Below, in pieces: positions 42,895 to 51,671 of a stretch of DNA of 64,000 nt. The stretch covers positions 1 to 64,000 of the forward strand of contig WGLV01000007.1 in the NCBI GenBank assembly GCA_016125385.1, given 5' to 3'. A program made the translations under genes and the position numbers. The notes below the pieces were generated by a model, which made no database searches, had not been told where the DNA came from, and worked only from the letters and a program-made list of their open reading frames with translations. Within the stretch, counting starts at the first letter, position 1, and every line of letters starts with the position of its first letter. This stretch comes from a bacterium. Its GTDB lineage: Bacteria; Hinthialibacterota; Hinthialibacteria; Hinthialibacterales; Hinthialibacteraceae.

Positions 42895-44727
42895 TTAATC
42901 GATTGCCTGCTCGGAATAGGGGGTGACGACGTTGTAGGTTTTACTGATGCTTTGAATCTCTTCCATGATTTCCGGCTTTTCACCCACCTGAACCATCTGC
43001 CCAACGAGATTGTATATCTTGTGAAACGCCCAGCGCCGCGCGATCTCAAACGTTCCGTTGTCACGCTCGGGTATGGGCAGCCGCATGATGGTTTCCTTCT
43101 TCTCGTCAAAGGCCTCGCCTACCAGCCGTAACGTGAGCGAATCGAGCTCTTTGGGCAGTTTTCCCCACAGTTGCAGATCGCCCTTGAGAAACAGGTCGGG
43201 AAGCCGCTTGGGATATACCTCTCTGGTGTCGAGCTGGCCGAAATCGGCTTTGACCTGAAGCAGCACGGGGTCTTCGATGTAGCCGTAGATCGACTGGATG
43301 GTCAGGCTCAGGTCTTCACGCTCAGGCTCGAACGCGACCAGCCCGCGGTTGCGGAACGCCAGCATGTCGAGCAGATAGCGGTTCATCGGCTGGCCGGTTC
43401 CCAGGCAGAAGATCGAGGTGCTGGGCCCCAGGTGTTGAGTGAGATTATTGATAATATTGCGGCTGTCGACCACGCCTACTGTGGGGCGGCCGTCGCTGAA
43501 CAGAATCAGAATCAGAGGCCGCGCTCGCTCAACCCCGAGTTGAACCAGCGGCTCAAGCGATTTGTAAATGTCGGTGTGGCCTGACGATTCGAGGTCCTGA
43601 AGAAAGTCCCGCGCTTTTTGAACCGTGGTGGCGTCGATCGTCGCCAGCGTGTCGGTAAACATGTGGACGCTGCCTTTGAAGCCCACCACGTTAAACCGGT
43701 CGTTCGGGCGCAACCGGTCGAGCAGCGTCTCAACCTCGCGCTTGATCGAGTTAAGCCGCCGCCGCCCCATGCTGCGCGAGGCGTCGAGCACGAATACGAC
43801 GTCTTTGGGCAGCACTCGCAGGCGCTCGTCGGCTCCCTTGGGCCGAATGCGGATATGAAAGTAACCGTCGCCGCCCAGATGGTGGTAAGTTTCGAGCTGG
43901 ACGTCGAGCAAGTCGTCGAGTTTGACATACTTTTTCTCCATCTGCTCTTTGGCTTTCTGTTCAGAGGGCAGGGTGGAGGGCGCCTGGCTGGGTTGAAGCA
44001 GGTCGGGCGAGGGAAGCAGTTCGGTCACCGGCGGCAGCAGAATGGGCGCGTCATCGGGCCGGGCTTCGGGAGCGGGCGGCTCGGCGACCGCCAGCAGCGT
44101 GTCTTGAATGTCGCGCCGGACCGACGGTTCCGCGTCGAGCGACGGCGGCGCCAGGTTGGCGAGGATGCGGCGGCCCGAGCCGGTGCCCCGGCCCATCAGC
44201 GCCACTTTATTCTTCAAGCCGGGAGAATCCTGAATCGAGTCGGCCCCGGCGTTGCGCTCAAAGTCGCGCACCGCGCTCTTCCCCACATCGGTGGTGATGA
44301 GATCGCGCGCCGATTGATCGGCTGAAAACTGATCGCTGGTCAATCGCGACCGGGTGGGCAGGCTTTCATCGCCGAACTGGGGACCCGCCAGCGCGATTTC
44401 GTCCGCGACGGATCGCTGTTGCGCCCGCGATTGCTCTTCCACTTCACGCTCAAGGGCGCGTTCGCGTTCGTTCCGAAGTTGTTGCTGGGTTGGCCGTGAA
44501 ACGAAGTTGCGCGACTCAAGCCGGTCGAGCCTGACTTTGAACAGCGTTTCGAGTTTATCTTCCGTGTGGCTGGCGTCGTTGACGATGGTATTGAGCGAAA
44601 CCGCCATGAACAAGGCGTGCAGAATCAGCGACACGCCCAGCGCGATCCCCCACCGGCGGTCGAAGCCTCCGGATGATTTGCGCTGAAGCGCGGGGGCGGT
44701 CCGGGTTGCGTGTACGGCTGCGTTCAT
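42895..44727 (-). CDS. TonB-like-anchored VWA-domain protein
   Basis: A 610-residue inner-membrane protein, fourth gene of the exbB-exbD-TPR-VWA operon. After a basic N-terminus, one membrane helix (about 27-45) carries S33-x3-H37 in GVSLILHALFMAVSL, the arrangement that in TonB couples to ExbB/ExbD. A long periplasmic, charged and Pro-rich region (about 50-270) acts like a TonB/TolA linker. In place of a TonB or TolA C-terminal domain there is a beta strand region and a von Willebrand A domain (about 305-480) with complete MIDAS residues: DASRS (Asp315, Ser317, Ser319), Thr385 and Asp412 in FSDGRPT. A C-terminal domain of about 120 residues follows. The start at 44,727 lies seven bases after the TPR gene; upstream codons would overlap it. 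Confidence 0.85.
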   Translation of the reverse strand: MNAAVHATRTAPALQRKSSGGFDRRWGIALGVSLILHALFMAVSLNTIVNDASHTEDKLETLFKVRLDRLESRNFVSRPTQQQLRNERERALEREVEEQSRAQQRSVADEIALAGPQFGDESLPTRSRLTSDQFSADQSARDLITTDVGKSAVRDFERNAGADSIQDSPGLKNKVALMGRGTGSGRRILANLAPPSLDAEPSVRRDIQDTLLAVAEPPAPEARPDDAPILLPPVTELLPSPDLLQPSQAPSTLPSEQKAKEQMEKKYVKLDDLLDVQLETYHHLGGDGYFHIRIRPKGADERLRVLPKDVVFVLDASRSMGRRRLNSIKREVETLLDRLRPNDRFNVVGFKGSVHMFTDTLATIDATTVQKARDFLQDLESSGHTDIYKSLEPLVQLGVERARPLILILFSDGRPTVGVVDSRNIINNLTQHLGPSTSIFCLGTGQPMNRYLLDMLAFRNRGLVAFEPEREDLSLTIQSIYGYIEDPVLLQVKADFGQLDTREVYPKRLPDLFLKGDLQLWGKLPKELDSLTLRLVGEAFDEKKETIMRLPIPERDNGTFEIARRWAFHKIYNLVGQMVQVGEKPEIMEEIQSISKTYNVVTPYSEQAID

Positions 44728-44734
44728 ATCGCGT

Positions 44735-47212
44735 CTAATTCGTTTTGGCGGCGGGCGCGGCGATGTCTTTGTACTCCTCGCGCGCTTTCGCCGTCCAGGT
44801 CGAGTCGGGATACTTCTCCGCCAGTTCATCCATCAGCGTGGCGGCTTCGCCGGGTTGATCGAGTTTCAGGTGAGCGCCCACGGCGCGATACATGGCTTCC
44901 GGCGTCAGGCGGGGATGATCGAATAGAATCGCCACCCGCAAAAAGGCGTCGAGCGCCTCCTTGGTTTTGTTATGCCTGTCCAGCGAGCGGCCCAGGTCGA
45001 GGTATATTTTCGCTTCGAATTCCGGATCGGGGTTCGCCATGTCCTGCAGGCCGAGAAGGCTTTTTTCGAACAATTCAGCCGCTTTGGCGAAATCGCCCTT
45101 GCCTTCCAGCGCCTTGGCCAGCACCCAGTCGATTTCGGGCGTAAACAGGCTTTGGGGATATTTTTCGATGAAGGTCCGCGCGGTCTTCTCCGCGTCGTCC
45201 CAGCGTTTCAGGGCGATCAACTGGTTGCCTTGCGCGATGCGTGCGCGCTCGGTCACGGCGGGTTCGTCGTGCAGTTTCAGAATGGTTTCCGCCGTGTTGA
45301 GCGCGTCTTCATGGCGATCGTTCTCATCGGCGAACACCACCATCCAGAAGAGAATCTCCACCGGCACGTCGTTCTGCTTCGGGCCGGTCAGCACCGCCTG
45401 AAACTGGTCGTAGGCGTTCTGGTAATCCTCAGTCTGGTAATCGCAGAAGGCTCTGCGCAGTTTGACCTCTTCCGCCTGCTTGAAATCGGGATAGCGGTTC
45501 AATAACTCGCCATAGATTTCAGACGCTTTGGAGGGCAGTTCCTTCATCTCGTAGATGTACGCCGTCCAGTACAGCGCCTCCGGTTTGCGCTCATCGCCGC
45601 GTTCGGAATGAAGCAGCGCGGTCAGCGTGACGAGGGCGTCGTCGTATTGTTTCAGGTGATACTGCGCCAGCGCCTTGCGGTAGAGCGTGTCGTGCATCGA
45701 GGGCAGTTCGGGGTAGGCAGCGATCAGTTTATCGGCCAGTTCGATGGCCTGGGGATACTCCTTGGCGGCGAAGCGGGCGTTCGCCGCCCAGATCAGCGCC
45801 TGCTGGGCCCGGTCCGACCTGGAGTAATCGTTGTAATATCGCTCGAACGCCTGACTGGCTTCGGAATACTGCTCGTTGCGGTAAAGAAGATCGGCGCGCA
45901 GATACAGCGCGTCTTCATTGTACTGGCATTGTGGATCGGTCAGCTCGACCTGCTTGAGCTCTTCGATGGCGTCGCGGTAATTTTCTCGTTGCGCGTAGGT
46001 CTGCCCCAGCAGAAAATGCAGCTTTGCGGCGATGTCGGCGGCGATGCCGGTGCGCAGCAGGTTTCGGCACTCGACCTCGGCCTGATTGTAATCGCCGGAA
46101 AGGTAATACGACCACGCCAGTTGATACCAGGCCCGCGCGCGGTATTCACCCGCGTTGGGGTCGGCGATGGTCTCACGGAAAAAACCGACCGCGTCGGCGT
46201 ATTGTTTTTGCTGGTACGAACACGCGCCCTGCAGAAAGAGGATGCCGGGCAGCATGTCGGCGGGCAGGAACTGGGTTTTGAGCGCTTTCGCCACGTCGAG
46301 CGCGGCGGCGTAGTTCTCCTGCTGATATTCAGCCCAGGCGGCTCCGTATTGCGCCCGCGCGGTCTGCGATCCATCGGGGTGAGTCTGGGCGAAGGCGCGA
46401 TAGGCTTTGGCGGCGTCGGCGTACTGGTTCTGGCGGTAGAGAAGTTGCGCCGCCAGCAGCTGGGCGTCGCCCGGCAGCGAAGAGCCTTCTTCGATCTTGT
46501 AGTCGCCAGGTTTTTTCCATAATCCGTTCAACACTTCGATCGCGTCGCCGAGTCGATCCTGCTTGGCCAGCAACTCGCCCAGCAGAAAGGTGGAATACGC
46601 CGCGAAATCGCCCTTCGGATAATCCTTTTTGATGCGACGGTAAAACGTTTCGGCTTTGTCAGGCTGACCGAGCCGGTCGTAACATCGCGCTCCGTAAAAC
46701 AGAGCCGCTTCGATCAACGTCGGCGACTGGCTTTTTTCGATCACCTCAAGCAACCGGTTTAGGCCGCCTTCGGTGTCGCCGATCTTGTAGCCGATCTCGC
46801 CCAGCCGCAGCTGCGCGTCGAGCCGTTTTTCGCCTTGCGGAAACGATTCCAGCAGCTGCAACAGCGCGCCCCGCGCCTCCACCATGATGACCTTGGCGGT
46901 GAGCGGGTCCTGCTCGTTCAGGCTGGAGGCGTGCTGGTAAAGCGATTCGGCCTTGCGGAACAGCGCCGTTTCGCGGTTAGGCGAGCCCGGGTGCTTCTGC
47001 AGAAAGTCGTCATACTGGCGCGCCGCCGATTCATACATGCCGCGCTGGTAGAGGCCGTCCGCGAAGTCGAGGTCCTGCTGTTCCTGATAACTGGCGGTGT
47101 TGGTGACCGCCGCCGCCGGATTGGCGGTGGTTTGGGCGAGCGGAGAACCGCCCCCCGCCAGTGCGGCGAGCGCGAGCGTCGCGATGAGTTTCGTACGAGA
47201 GATGTCGATCAT
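44735..47212 (-). CDS. Exported TPR-repeat protein
   Basis: An 825-residue periplasmic protein with a signal peptide (ends near PLA/QTT) and about 17-20 consecutive TPR-type helical pairs covering nearly the whole length, such as YQRGMYESAARQYDDFLQKH, YRRIKKDYPKGDFAAYSTFL and YERYYNDYSRSD-type units. The pattern is like the CpoB/YbgF and BamD/YfiO group but much longer. It sits between exbD and the VWA gene in a probable operon, 19 bases after exbD and seven before the VWA gene. A role as a periplasmic scaffold linking the ExbBD motor to the cell wall is plausible. The start at 47,212 avoids overlap with exbD, but no strong ribosome site is seen. Confidence 0.85.
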   Translation of the reverse strand: MIDISRTKLIATLALAALAGGGSPLAQTTANPAAAVTNTASYQEQQDLDFADGLYQRGMYESAARQYDDFLQKHPGSPNRETALFRKAESLYQHASSLNEQDPLTAKVIMVEARGALLQLLESFPQGEKRLDAQLRLGEIGYKIGDTEGGLNRLLEVIEKSQSPTLIEAALFYGARCYDRLGQPDKAETFYRRIKKDYPKGDFAAYSTFLLGELLAKQDRLGDAIEVLNGLWKKPGDYKIEEGSSLPGDAQLLAAQLLYRQNQYADAAKAYRAFAQTHPDGSQTARAQYGAAWAEYQQENYAAALDVAKALKTQFLPADMLPGILFLQGACSYQQKQYADAVGFFRETIADPNAGEYRARAWYQLAWSYYLSGDYNQAEVECRNLLRTGIAADIAAKLHFLLGQTYAQRENYRDAIEELKQVELTDPQCQYNEDALYLRADLLYRNEQYSEASQAFERYYNDYSRSDRAQQALIWAANARFAAKEYPQAIELADKLIAAYPELPSMHDTLYRKALAQYHLKQYDDALVTLTALLHSERGDERKPEALYWTAYIYEMKELPSKASEIYGELLNRYPDFKQAEEVKLRRAFCDYQTEDYQNAYDQFQAVLTGPKQNDVPVEILFWMVVFADENDRHEDALNTAETILKLHDEPAVTERARIAQGNQLIALKRWDDAEKTARTFIEKYPQSLFTPEIDWVLAKALEGKGDFAKAAELFEKSLLGLQDMANPDPEFEAKIYLDLGRSLDRHNKTKEALDAFLRVAILFDHPRLTPEAMYRAVGAHLKLDQPGEAATLMDELAEKYPDSTWTAKAREEYKDIAAPAAKTN

Positions 47213-47231
47213 GGTTGAATGGGAGGCGCGT

Positions 47232-47669
47232 TTATTTCGCGGCCGGCCTGGTTTTGTCTTCGGGCGGCAGCGCGGCGAACGAGACGTTCCATACGCCTGA
47301 TTGCGCGCAGACGTCCAACAGGTTAATGGCGTTTTCAAACGTGGTGGCGCGGTCGCCGCGAATAATGACCGATTGGTCGGGAAAACGTTCGGCGATGCGC
47401 GACAACAGCGATTTCAGTTGCGATTCGGTGATCTCTTTCTGATTGACCACCATCGTGCCGTCAGCCTTCAGGTTGACGATCAGTTCGCCCATGGCGCGCT
47501 TGGGCGTGGTGGCTGAATCGGCGGTGGGCACGGTGATCGAAAGTTCGTTCTCCAACCGCGCGAAGACCGAGGTGGTGATAAAAAAGATCAACAGCAGAAA
47601 GATGATGTCGATCATCGGCGCCATGGGGATGGCGGGTTCTTCACGGGCGGCGCGGGAGAGAAAATTCAT
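47232..47669 (-). CDS. ExbD/TolR-family proton-channel subunit
   Basis: A 145-residue inner-membrane protein with a short cytoplasmic N-terminus, one membrane helix containing the essential Asp21 (MAPMIDIIFLLLIFFITTSV), and a periplasmic ExbD/TolR domain (LENELSITVPTADS, GELIVNLKADGTMVVNQ, VIIRGDRATTFENAINLLDVC). With ExbB it forms a proton-driven motor. It lies 16 bases after exbB on the same strand. ExbD and TolR cannot be separated here. The usual partners are TonB or TolA; here the likely partner is the VWA protein downstream. Confidence 0.95.
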   Translation of the reverse strand: MNFLSRAAREEPAIPMAPMIDIIFLLLIFFITTSVFARLENELSITVPTADSATTPKRAMGELIVNLKADGTMVVNQKEITESQLKSLLSRIAERFPDQSVIIRGDRATTFENAINLLDVCAQSGVWNVSFAALPPEDKTRPAAK

Positions 47670-47685
47670 GGCGAGTCGTCTCCCA

Positions 47686-48528
47686 TCAGGCTCGGGGGGC
47701 CGGTTTGGCCGCCGACGGCGCCTTGCGAACGGTCTTGCGCGTCGTGGTTTTCTGCGGCGAATGAGCGATCAGGTCGGCGGTTTCGACGGCGATCTCTTCC
47801 ACGCGCGCCACCAGCCCCTCCAGCTTGCCCCGGAAAAAGAAGAACAAGCCCATACTGGGGATGGCGACGATCAGCCCGGCGGCGGTGGTCACCAGCGCCT
47901 GCGCCACCGCGCTGGCCAGCGCCACCGGTTTGACCGCGCTGATGTCGAACGCGATAAAATTGAACGCCTGAATCATGCCGAGCACCGTGCCGAGCAAGCC
48001 CAGCATGGGCGCGATGGTGGCGATGTCGGATAGATAGCGCGCCTTGCGCATCATTGACTCCGCTTCGCGGCGGCCCACGGTCTCCATCGCTTCGGAGGCG
48101 TGTTCGGGCGAGCTGGCGGCGTGAGCGGCTCCCGCCGCGATCACCTTGGCCAGCATGGCGTTTGACCGTGAACACAACCGGGCGATCTCGTCGAGCTTTC
48201 GCTCGCGGGCGTAATTTCGGATCTGTGAAACCAGCGCGGGCGGCGCCAGCTGTTTTTCGGTAAAGATAAAGAGGTAATACACCGCCAGCGCCAGCGTCAG
48301 AATCGACAGCGCTCCAATAACCGCCATGACCCATCCACCCGCCTTGAGAAGGTCGAACAGCGTCATGCCGGAAGCTGCGTCCTCCGCCGCCGTCTCCACC
48401 GCGCCGCTGGCGGACGCGATGGTTCCGGGAGCCGCCTGGCCGAGCGCGTGCAGCGCCGGGGCGATGACCAGAAACAGAAACAGGCATGAGGCGGCGATCG
48501 TCAGATACGGGCGTCGGCGATGGTTCAT
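47686..48528 (-). CDS. ExbB/TolQ/MotA-family proton-channel protein
   Basis: A 280-residue inner-membrane protein. An extra N-terminal hydrophobic segment (TIAASCLFLFLVIAPALHAL) may be a signal sequence, as in long ExbB proteins. TM1 lies at about 60-85 (MAVIGALSILTLALAVYYLF), followed by a long cytoplasmic loop and the two conserved helices IAPMLGLLGTVLGMIQAF and AQALVTTAAGLIVAIPSMGL, whose threonines line the proton path. The lysine/arginine-rich tail (TTTRKTVRKAPSAAKP) is cytoplasmic. The start at 48,528 has AAGGA nine bases upstream; the longer frame upstream has no family match. It is the first gene of the four-gene operon. Confidence 0.94.
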   Translation of the reverse strand: MNHRRRPYLTIAASCLFLFLVIAPALHALGQAAPGTIASASGAVETAAEDAASGMTLFDLLKAGGWVMAVIGALSILTLALAVYYLFIFTEKQLAPPALVSQIRNYARERKLDEIARLCSRSNAMLAKVIAAGAAHAASSPEHASEAMETVGRREAESMMRKARYLSDIATIAPMLGLLGTVLGMIQAFNFIAFDISAVKPVALASAVAQALVTTAAGLIVAIPSMGLFFFFRGKLEGLVARVEEIAVETADLIAHSPQKTTTRKTVRKAPSAAKPAPRA

Positions 48529-48993
48529 TCGTCGAAATCCTTTGCGAAGAGATAGGGCGTCGTTCGATTGTTGGGGTGGGCGAAGCGGCCGAATGGATGA
48601 GAAACGCGATTCGGGCTGAGCCGGCGAACGCGCCGCGCCCGCCCCGGAAAAATCATTGTACGCTAAATGACCCGCCGCCAAAGCATCGTTCGGATCGAAC
48701 GGAAAACCTTGCCGCGCATACACGTACTCTAAACGAAAAAAACGGTCCAAACAACTTTCGGTAACGGGATGAAAAAGGCGATTCCCCGTTTTTAGTGGGC
48801 ATTGCGAGGACGTATCATCTGAATACGATTCAGCCCATTTCTCAAGTGAGCGCGAATTCTCTCCAACTGAATACGTAAAAACCGGGCTGTGAGTTGCGAA
48901 AAAAAGGATACAATGAGGCGATTCCATCCGTTTATTCCGTTGAACCCGCTGACATGGCGGCGCCATGACTGTGGTTGAGGGAGGGTGAACCGG
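48529..48993. other. Divergent regulatory region between exbB and the MscK-like gene
   Basis: No gene. It should drive both transcripts. A TACAAT box at 48,909-48,914 is a candidate -10 for the plus-strand channel gene, with no good -35. No promoter for the exbB operon is obvious. Confidence 0.5.
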
Positions 48994-51480
48994 GTGAAGC
49001 CGGTCTATTTCAATCGATTCATGTATGTATCCGCGGTCAATTCGCCCGCGTTGCGCCGTTTGGTTACGGTCTGCCTGTTCGCCGCATCGCTTGCCTGTAC
49101 CCCTCTCCTGCCTGTGGGAGCTCAGGCGGTCAGCGGCGTAACCCGCGAAGCCACCGTCTCGTCAGCCACCCCGCAGAATCGCGTTACCGCTGAACAGATC
49201 GAACAGCGGCGTCAGGATATTCAGGCGCAAGCCGGCAATATTCAAAAAAACCTTGAAGCCATCCAGCAGCGCCTGATCGAAGCCCAGCAGAACGTGGAAG
49301 CCGCGCGAAAAAAAGCGGAATCCGCCCAGAACGCAACGGCGGACGCCGTCGCCGAGTTTGATGCCGCCCAGCGGGCGCTCGACCGCCTGAATGAAGTTCA
49401 GCCTCCCGCGTTGACCGATCTTTATAAGCAACAATTACAGGTGATGCAGCGTATCGGTCTGCTTTACGACCGTCAGATCGCCGATCTCAACCAGGCGCAG
49501 ACCCTGCGCCAGACGCGCGCGCAACTGGATGAAAGTCTTGAAACGCTGCGCCGCGATGGACCGCCCGAAAAGCCGCCATACACCTTTCTTCAACTCGACG
49601 CCCTTCGCGATGAGGCCGCCATTCAGGCTGAAAAAAGCAGGGCGGCGGCCGATGCGCTGAAAACGGCGGAAGATCAGCTCCTGCAGGCGCGCAAACAGGC
49701 GGATGAAAACGACGCCGCGCTCAGCCTGCTCAAGGAAAGTTTTGAAAACGTCGCCGGACCTCCCAGCCCGCTTGATTCGGCCCGGCTGAGCCTCGCGCTG
49801 CTTGAAAAACGCCGGGCGCAGGAAGCCGTTCTGCTGGGAGAACTCGACCGCGATAACCAGCGCCTCAATCGTGAAATCGCAGAAAAGCAGCAGGCGTTGC
49901 TCGATCGGCGCGTAGAGCTCATTCAGAAAGAGACGCTGTTCCGCGAGGCGGAACTGAACGAGCAGCTTGATCGCTTGCAGGCGGAAGGCGACGCGCTTGA
50001 AGATCAGGTCGCCAAGGTGGTCGACGCGCAGAATAAAGCCGTCATTCAACTCGACGCCGCCCGCCGCAAAAGCGCCGCCGAACCGAGCCCCGTCAATCAG
50101 GAAACCGAACTCGCCTGTCAGCTTGAACGCGACGGTCTGCAGAAGCAGATCGAGTTTCTCAATGAGCGCCGCGGCTGGGTCAATGAGCGCATCGAACTCT
50201 GGAAGCGGCGATACGCCGTGTTTAACAACACCGCCACGCCCAAAGAACTGCGCGACTGGCTTGAGCATTCAAAAGACGCCGCCGCCGAAATCGAAAAACG
50301 CATTCCCGTGTTGCGCGACGCCGTGTTCGCCGAGGGCAAAAACCGCAACACCATTCAGGCGAAACTCGAAAACGTAAAAGACGACGCCGCGCTGCAGAAA
50401 ATTATTCAGCGTCAGATCGACGCTGAGGCCAAACTCATCCAATACTATTCCGAATACATCTCCGCGTATGACAACCTGCGCCGGCTTCACGTCAAACTGA
50501 GCAACGAAATTCAGAAAGCGACTGAAACCTGGTCGCTGAGCGAGGCGATCGAGGTCGCGGGCGAGAAGATCGGCGCCGTGCTCGATTACTCGCTGATGAA
50601 TTCACGTAACGAAGACGACGAGATCGTGGCGGTGCTGACCGTCCGCAAGGTGGTCTACGCGGTCATCTATCTTGTGATCGGCTTGTGGTTGGCGCGCTGG
50701 ATCAGCGTATGGCTGTTTCATCACCTGCTCCAGCGCTTCGGCGTCCACGAGGGCGCGGCGGTTGCGCTGCAGAAGCTGGCGTATTATCTGTTGCTGGTCA
50801 TCGTGATCAGTTACACCCTCAAGGCGGTTAACATCCCGCTCACCGCGTTCGCCTTTCTGGGCGGCGCGCTCGCCATCGGCATCGGGTTCGGCTCTCAGAA
50901 TATCCTGAACAATTTTATCAGCGGGCTGATTCTGCTGATGGAGCGTCAGGTACGCGTAGGCGATCTGATCCAGATCGAAGGCACGTCTGGCCGCGTGTTA
51001 AGCATTGGCGCGCGTTGCACCAAGGTGTTGACGTTCGACAACATCGATCTGCTCATCCCCAACAGCACCCTGCTTGAGACGCGCGTGATCAACATGACGC
51101 TGAGCGACAACGTGATCCGCGCGTCGGTCAGCGTCGGCGTGGCGTATGGAACCAACACCCGCGACGCCGCCAAACTGATTCTCAAGGCGGTTGAAGAACA
51201 CGGCCTGATACTCAAACACCCTGAACCCTATGTCCTGTTTGAGTCGTTTGGCGACAACTCGCTTAATTTCCTCGTTTATTTCTGGGTGCAGATGATCGAG
51301 CGCAACAACAGACTGGTTATTCAGAGCGACATTCGCCATCGCATCAACCGCCTCTTTGAAGACGCGGGCATCGTCATTGCATTCCCGCAGCGCGACGTTC
51401 ATCTCGACGCCGGCCATCCCATCCCGATCCGCATGGTGCGGGATGATGATTCATCCGGCTCGGGCGGCGCTTCCGCATAA
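48994..51480 (+). CDS. MscK-like mechanosensitive channel with long periplasmic coiled coil
   Basis: An 828-residue inner-membrane channel of the large MscS subgroup, opening under osmotic tension. A signal peptide ends near VGA/QAV. Residues about 60-480 are a coiled-coil-rich periplasmic region (for example IQAQAGNIQKNLEAIQQRLI). Membrane helices follow from about 545, and the MscS core reads FLGGALAIGIGFGSQNILNN, then FISGLILLMERQVRVGDLIQI and LLIPNSTLLETRVIN. The C-terminal cytoplasmic domain is short. A GTG at 48,994 with GGAGG at nine bases is preferred; a GTG at 48,985 abuts the site, and an ATG at 49,021 would shorten the signal peptide. It is divergent from the ExbB operon. Confidence 0.92.
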   Translation: MKPVYFNRFMYVSAVNSPALRRLVTVCLFAASLACTPLLPVGAQAVSGVTREATVSSATPQNRVTAEQIEQRRQDIQAQAGNIQKNLEAIQQRLIEAQQNVEAARKKAESAQNATADAVAEFDAAQRALDRLNEVQPPALTDLYKQQLQVMQRIGLLYDRQIADLNQAQTLRQTRAQLDESLETLRRDGPPEKPPYTFLQLDALRDEAAIQAEKSRAAADALKTAEDQLLQARKQADENDAALSLLKESFENVAGPPSPLDSARLSLALLEKRRAQEAVLLGELDRDNQRLNREIAEKQQALLDRRVELIQKETLFREAELNEQLDRLQAEGDALEDQVAKVVDAQNKAVIQLDAARRKSAAEPSPVNQETELACQLERDGLQKQIEFLNERRGWVNERIELWKRRYAVFNNTATPKELRDWLEHSKDAAAEIEKRIPVLRDAVFAEGKNRNTIQAKLENVKDDAALQKIIQRQIDAEAKLIQYYSEYISAYDNLRRLHVKLSNEIQKATETWSLSEAIEVAGEKIGAVLDYSLMNSRNEDDEIVAVLTVRKVVYAVIYLVIGLWLARWISVWLFHHLLQRFGVHEGAAVALQKLAYYLLLVIVISYTLKAVNIPLTAFAFLGGALAIGIGFGSQNILNNFISGLILLMERQVRVGDLIQIEGTSGRVLSIGARCTKVLTFDNIDLLIPNSTLLETRVINMTLSDNVIRASVSVGVAYGTNTRDAAKLILKAVEEHGLILKHPEPYVLFESFGDNSLNFLVYFWVQMIERNNRLVIQSDIRHRINRLFEDAGIVIAFPQRDVHLDAGHPIPIRMVRDDDSSGSGGASA

Positions 51481-51502
51481 ATTTTTTTCGGGTGTGAATA
51501 AG

Positions 51503-51511
51503 TTATCCACA
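51503..51511 (+). promoter_or_regulatory. DnaA box upstream of dnaB
   Basis: TTATCCACA, a perfect match to the DnaA consensus. A second, one-mismatch box in the opposite orientation lies at 51,548-51,556 (TGTGGATAT). Both are between the channel gene and dnaB. Confidence 0.6.
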
Positions 51512-51547
51512 GGGGAGGCTAAGCGCGCCGCGAACGCCGCTTTCGCT

Positions 51548-51556
51548 TGTGGATAT
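51548..51556 (-). promoter_or_regulatory. Second, near-consensus DnaA box
   Basis: ATATCCACA on the minus strand differs from TTATCCACA at the first base. The spacing to the perfect box is about 45 bases, in inverted orientation. Confidence 0.45.
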
Positions 51557-51671
51557 CTTGTGAAATGCCGTCTGACGGACGATGAGAAGGCTGATATATC
51601 CGCGAATTTAGTATTTCCACGCGCGGCGATCGGCGGTATGATGCCCCACTGACATGTTGGGTTGAGATCTC

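Noticed and set aside
45608-46522. 304-codon plus-strand frame opposite the TPR gene
   Set aside because: Hydrophobic-looking but antisense to regular TPR repeats; the repeat nature of TPR coding DNA explains the long open frame.
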